Source of the DNA: Pseudomonadota bacterium
Lineage (GTDB): Bacteria; Pseudomonadota; Gammaproteobacteria; Burkholderiales; Burkholderiaceae_D
DNA: 19,725 bases
Direction: 5' to 3'
Assembly: GCA_018241865.1 (NCBI GenBank)
Contig: JAFECY010000052.1
Location: 1-19,725 of the forward strand
Under the pieces are notes generated by a model. The model did no database searches and was not told where the DNA came from. It saw only the letters and a program-made list of their open reading frames with translations. Made by a program: the position numbers and the translations under genes. Shown here in pieces: positions 16,586 to 19,725 of the stretch. Each line of letters starts with the position of its first letter. The first letter of the stretch is position 1.

Positions 16586-17008
16586 CTACTGTTGGGCACT
16601 TGAGTATTCAATGCTACCAACACGAAAGGTCTTATTGATTTCAGACATGACCTCGCCCATCTCACCGGTCTTGAGGTCAAGTGCCAAGAGTTCCCATTTG
16701 GAGCGAAAAGCAAACTGAACAATGGAGACTCCAAATGGCGCGCTGACGTCTGTGGCGGACAAATCAAAGTAATGTAGATAGGTTCGGACTTGTTGCCAAG
16801 CTCCAGCTTCTGTGTCATGAGCTACCCAGTGCTGCCAAATTTCCTGCGGTTCCTTGATTGTGTTCGCAAGTACCTTGGCGTATCGCCGCTGCTCTGACGA
16901 AAGCGCTAGAACTAGACTGTTCACTTGCGCAGTCGAGAACTGGATGAGCACTCCAGCAACGTCTTTGAACTCGACTAACGACCCATGTTGTCCCAAGCTA
17001 TTCTCCAA
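16586..17008 (-). CDS. PBECR2-like nuclease-domain protein in a putative decayed gene cassette
   Basis: A 140-residue protein whose segment from about 41 resembles the PBECR2 (phage Barnase-EndoU-ColicinE5/D-RelE-like) domain found at the C-termini of Mu gpF-like phage head proteins. The features are RRYAKVLANTIKEPQEIW, a central R-T-Y-L-H-Y-F, then a hydrophobic strand VSIVQFAFRSKWELLALDL with Thr-Gly. The family call is from pattern memory. The only plausible start is TTG 17008 with a poor ribosome site; no in-frame ATG occurs until near the C-terminus. It begins 27 nt after the attC crossover point and its last codons include GCCCAAC, the exact complement of GTTGGGC at its 5' edge, as expected for a cassette's own R'' box. 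The rest of that second attC is not recognisable. No promoter is visible. Its codon use and AT content differ from the neighbouring genes. Confidence 0.6.
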   Translation of the reverse strand: MENSLGQHGSLVEFKDVAGVLIQFSTAQVNSLVLALSSEQRRYAKVLANTIKEPQEIWQHWVAHDTEAGAWQQVRTYLHYFDLSATDVSAPFGVSIVQFAFRSKWELLALDLKTGEMGEVMSEINKTFRVGSIEYSSAQQ

Positions 17009-17034
17009 CTGTGATGGCTGATACGAATGAAGGC

Positions 17035-17103
17035 GCCCAACGTTGAGTTCAGCGGTGAGCCAAAGCGCAGCTTTGGCGAGTCCGCTGGAACGTAATGTTA
17101 TGT
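17035..17103 (-). other. Integron-type attC recombination site
   Basis: Read on the minus strand, the 69-bp site starts with R'' ACATAAC and ends with R' GTTGGGC, which fits GTTRRRY exactly. Between them TTC-C-AGCGG (L'') pairs with CCGCT-GAA (L'), leaving a single unpaired C, the extrahelical base typical of attC. The apex is the perfect hairpin GCCAAAGC-TGC-GCTTTGGC. The TAA stop of the 172-residue gene lies inside R'', a usual cassette arrangement. No integrase gene or second complete attC lies in the window, so this is a lone or CALIN-type site. The structure is seen directly; function is inferred. Confidence 0.85.
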
Positions 17104-17637
17104 TTCGTCATTTTTTGGAACGACTACGAAACGCTCTGTGTTTTCGAGTACGCGCGCCCAATTCTGAGCAATTTTTTGCTGAAACTCCGCGTCATCAACA
17201 TGGCCTTGAGGAACATAGAATTTATCAAGGTCTGTTTGGGAAAGACGGAAATAACGCAGTTCTGCCGCCATGGCCGTTAGGAGTTCAAGCCAAGTGTGAT
17301 CTCTCTCCTGTCCAGGAGGCTGAGAGAGCAAGGCGTAATACTTGTGCCAAAGGTTCTTGATTGTGGGGCTGTCAGAAAATACAACGTCGATTTTGTTTAG
17401 GGCTTGCGCTAATTGCGGCGAAACTCGAAGCGATTTTCGTTCCGCCATAAGCGCAAGAAACAATTGCAACTTGGCATCTCGACGTTCTTTGCGACCTTGG
17501 AACCAAAGAGTGAATAGAACGCCTGCCAGTGGGCCAAGAAATATTGCAACGGCTGTGATCCATGTTTGGATTTTCTGGATTTCGAGTGTGGCAATAGCAA
17601 TTTGGTCAGGTGTCATGGCGTGGCCGAAGGAACATAA
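17041..17637 (-). mobile_element. Integron gene cassette carrying the 172-residue membrane protein
   Basis: The cassette limits follow from the G^TT crossover rule. Its 5' edge reads GTTATGT (minus strand, 17638 to 17632) and its own R'' is ACATAAC, the exact complement, so the excised circle would have a fully paired R''/R' arm. The 3' edge is the G of GTTGGGC at 17041. The unit is 597 bp with one gene filling nearly all of it, which is typical of cassettes. Confidence 0.75.
17098..17616 (-). CDS. Cassette-borne single-span membrane protein, DUF6680-like
   Basis: A 172-residue protein with one N-terminal membrane helix (about 15-37, AVAIFLGPLAGVLFTLWF), followed by a basic stop-transfer QGRKERRDAKLQ and a cytosolic helical domain. 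The wording K-L-Q-L-F-L-A-L-M-A-x-R, then ALNKIDVVFSDSPTIKNLWHKYY and a late F-Y-V-P-Q-G-H-V-D-D resembles DUF6680 family proteins; this is from memory. No enzymatic motif is visible. Function is unknown; many cassette genes encode such small proteins. The ATG at 17616 lies 22 nt after the cassette 5' edge, and the TAA stop is within the attC R'' box. No own promoter is evident, so expression may depend on an outside promoter. Confidence 0.75.
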   Translation of the reverse strand: MTPDQIAIATLEIQKIQTWITAVAIFLGPLAGVLFTLWFQGRKERRDAKLQLFLALMAERKSLRVSPQLAQALNKIDVVFSDSPTIKNLWHKYYALLSQPPGQERDHTWLELLTAMAAELRYFRLSQTDLDKFYVPQGHVDDAEFQQKIAQNWARVLENTERFVVVPKNDET

Positions 17638-17716
17638 CTTGATTTAATTTGCATTTTGGTAAATTAACCAGCCAGAGGAAATAAGGAAAGCTCTGGCCGA
17701 TCCTTCAGGAACCCGC

Positions 17717-17848
17717 ATGGCCATTGATTCTCGCCGGATGCGCGAAGAATATGCAGGGTATAACCAAAAGAACAAAAGCGTCAATCTCGAAAGTACAGAC
17801 CGCCCGCTTTGTGGAATGAGGATAGCAGGCATCAAGGTCAGCAACTGA
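17717..17848 (+). CDS. Possible 43-residue ORF or gene remnant upstream of brnT
   Basis: The 297 bp between the cassette and brnT hold no long gene. One plus-strand frame (ATG 17717 to TGA 17848) reads like protein, MAIDSRRMREEYAGYNQKNK and onward to a GMRIAGIKVSN end. The same frame is open back to a stop at 17660, giving an Asp-Pro-Ser-Gly-rich extension without a usual start codon. It may be the tail of a decayed gene. I do not recognise it. An AT-rich inverted repeat TTAATTT/AAATTAA (17644-17667) lies just before it. Confidence 0.2.
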   Translation: MAIDSRRMREEYAGYNQKNKSVNLESTDRPLCGMRIAGIKVSN

Positions 17849-17880
17849 CTTGCGCTGCGGAAATCGCAATACGGCTTTAA

Positions 17881-17926
17881 TGTTTATACAAAAAATACTT
17901 GGCACAGCTATTTTTTGTTTATACAA
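17881..17926. promoter_or_regulatory. Candidate autoregulatory operator of brnTA
   Basis: TGTTTATACAA occurs twice in direct orientation (17881-17891 and 17916-17926). Between and overlapping them ACAAAAAATA (17888-17897) and TATTTTTTGT (17909-17918) form a perfect 10-bp inverted repeat around an 11-nt centre. The array covers the promoter. BrnA is a ribbon-helix-helix protein known to repress its own operon, so these repeats are natural binding sites. Confidence 0.55.
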
Positions 17927-17927
17927 T
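17899..17927 (+). promoter_or_regulatory. Near-consensus sigma-70 promoter of brnTA
   Basis: TTGGCA (17899-17904) and TACAAT (17922-17927) are exactly 17 nt apart, each one base or so from consensus. Transcription would begin around 17934, that is at or next to the A of the brnT start codon at 17935, predicting a leaderless or nearly leaderless brnT message. Confidence 0.65.
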
Positions 17928-17934
17928 AAAAGAA

Positions 17935-18201
17935 ATGGACTACGAATTCGACCCAGCCAAAGACGAAAGCAACCTCGACAAGCATGGTTTGTCGTTGGCC
18001 GATGCCGAAGGCTTTGAGTGGGAAACAGCCGTAGTTCGTGAGGACGCACGCAAGCAGTATGCCGAGCAACGGTTGGAAGCGACCGGACTAATTGGTGACC
18101 GGCTGCATGTGATGGTCTATTGTTTGCGCGGTGATGCCGTTCGAGTCATCAGCCTTCGCAAGGCCAACCTAAGAGAGGTGACGCGTTATGTTGAAAACTA
18201 A
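17935..18201 (+). CDS. brnT: BrnT family toxin (type II toxin-antitoxin)
   Basis: An 88-residue ribonuclease toxin with a RelE-like fold that cleaves RNA and slows growth when free of BrnA. The family signature is intact: YEFDPAKDESNLDKHGLSLADA at the start, the Arg/Asp region in the middle, and VRVISLRKANLREVTRYVE at the end (the R-x-I-S-x-R-x-A motif). The start is ATG 17935; an upstream TTG in frame lies inside the promoter. There is only AAAAGAA before the ATG, which fits leaderless translation. The gene overlaps brnA by 14 bp. It lies immediately beside the cassette region and could have arrived with it, though no attC flanks it. Confidence 0.93.
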   Translation: MDYEFDPAKDESNLDKHGLSLADAEGFEWETAVVREDARKQYAEQRLEATGLIGDRLHVMVYCLRGDAVRVISLRKANLREVTRYVEN

Positions 18202-18529
18202 ATCAGGGCGTGTCGTTCACATGCCAACACCAGAAGAGGACGCTGCCATCAATGCGGACATCGCTGCTGACCCCGATGCGCGAGAGCTTGATGCGGAGTG
18301 GTTCGCAAAGGCAAAACCTGCAAGCGAGGCGCTGCCGCCTGAGATGTACGCCACGTTGGTTGCCAAGCGTCCACGCGGTCGTCCGAAGGCCGACGAAACC
18401 AAGGTGTTCACGGCGATTCGCCTAGATGCTGACTTGCTGGAAGCCTTCAAGGCTACCGGCAAAGGTTGGCAGACCCGCGTGAATGCCGCCTTGCGCCAGT
18501 TCATCGCCGAGCATCCAATTAGCCGCTAA
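18188..18529 (+). CDS. brnA: BrnA family antitoxin
   Basis: A 113-residue antitoxin that binds and neutralises BrnT and represses the operon. The C-terminal ribbon-helix-helix DNA-binding domain (about 72-110) starts with the strand KVFTAIRLDADLLEAFKATG and continues with WQTRVNAALRQFIAEH. The N-terminal half (TPEEDAAINADIAADPDARELDAEWFAKAKPA) is the toxin-binding part. The ATG at 18188 lies inside the end of brnT. AGAGAGG about 9 nt upstream is a strong ribosome site, allowing more antitoxin than toxin to be made. It converges with groEL; the shared space contains the groEL terminator. Confidence 0.92.
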   Translation: MLKTKSGRVVHMPTPEEDAAINADIAADPDARELDAEWFAKAKPASEALPPEMYATLVAKRPRGRPKADETKVFTAIRLDADLLEAFKATGKGWQTRVNAALRQFIAEHPISR

Positions 18530-18616
18530 CCGGCTGCGCAAACGCAAAAAGCATCCCCGCGTCCAGCGACAAAAACGTCAATCGCAGCAAATTGATCGTC
18601 ACGCTAGTCCCATGAA

Positions 18617-18652
18617 AAAAAGCCTGCAAGGCTCACACCCTGCAGGCTTTTT
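18617..18652 (-). terminator. Rho-independent terminator of groEL (possibly bidirectional)
   Basis: GCCTGCA (18622-18628) and TGCAGGC (18641-18647) form a 7-bp GC-rich stem, extended by A-run/T-run pairing on both sides, around a 12-nt loop. On the minus strand the stem is followed by seven T, as expected after groEL. On the plus strand five T follow, so it could also stop brnTA transcripts. Confidence 0.85.
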
Positions 18653-18706
18653 CATTCGGGTAGCAAGAGACTCGTATCCCTTGCCGCACCTAGGTGAATC
18701 AGGCAA

Positions 18707-19725
<1,019 letters not shown>

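Noticed and set aside
16498..16597. Full attC after the nuclease-like gene.
   Set aside because: Only the R'' box GCCCAAC is present; no GTT-type R' box or stem follows, so at most a truncated site.
17641..17720. Possible attI or second attC at the 5' side of the cassette.
   Set aside because: Only AT-rich short inverted repeats and a CCAGAG/CTCTGG pair are present; no L''/L' stem with an extra base and no R'' box.
18522..18545. Possible attC beginning CGCTAAC at the brnA stop, which would make brnTA a cassette.
   Set aside because: The first base does not fit the R'' consensus, and there is no matching GTTRRRY box or paired L arms downstream.

Overview
The window looks like a chromosomal segment of a betaproteobacterium, probably a member of the Burkholderiales close to Oxalobacteraceae. 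The basis is the GC-rich, GCG/CGC-heavy codon use, the moxR-DUF58-tgpA-mltB order, the yaeQ and apt versions present, and a GroEL with the typical Gly-Gly-Met tail. The family assignment is an inference. Most of the window is ordinary, densely packed core sequence. I see no rRNA, tRNA or CRISPR array.

Layout from left to right. An exported PHB-depolymerase-type esterase (minus) diverges from a cytochrome P450, which is followed after 17 bp by an RlmN/Cfr-type radical SAM methyltransferase (plus). Next comes a minus-strand signalling group: a membrane class III adenylate cyclase, a PilH/CheY-like receiver protein and a 65-residue unknown protein. apt (plus) converges on a CaCA-type cation exchanger homologue (minus) that lacks the usual acidic ion ligands. 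A 180-residue protein with a PRPP-loop-like motif and yaeQ (plus) follow. They converge on a tightly overlapping minus-strand operon, moxR ATPase - DUF58 - tgpA transglutaminase - mltB, which probably acts in the cell envelope. A histone-deacetylase-like amidohydrolase and the GTPase ylqF/rbgA (plus) come next, with two unusual palindromic repeats between them.

The most interesting stretch is 16493-17930, which is visibly more AT-rich than the rest. It contains a 69-bp sequence (17035-17103) with the anatomy of an integron attC recombination site: paired R boxes, an L''/L' stem with one extra unpaired base, and an apical hairpin. It lies directly after a 172-residue minus-strand gene whose stop codon falls inside the R'' box. 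The start of that gene's cassette (GTTATGT) is the exact complement of its R'' box (ACATAAC). The next gene, a small PBECR2-type nuclease-like ORF, begins with GTTGGGC and ends at GCCCAAC. The region therefore reads as one intact gene cassette plus one with a decayed attC, with no integrase in the window.

Beside the cassettes is a brnT-brnA toxin-antitoxin operon. Its near-consensus promoter is embedded in direct and inverted repeats and predicts an almost leaderless brnT mRNA. The window ends in the 3' part of groEL (minus), followed by a clear terminator that faces brnA.
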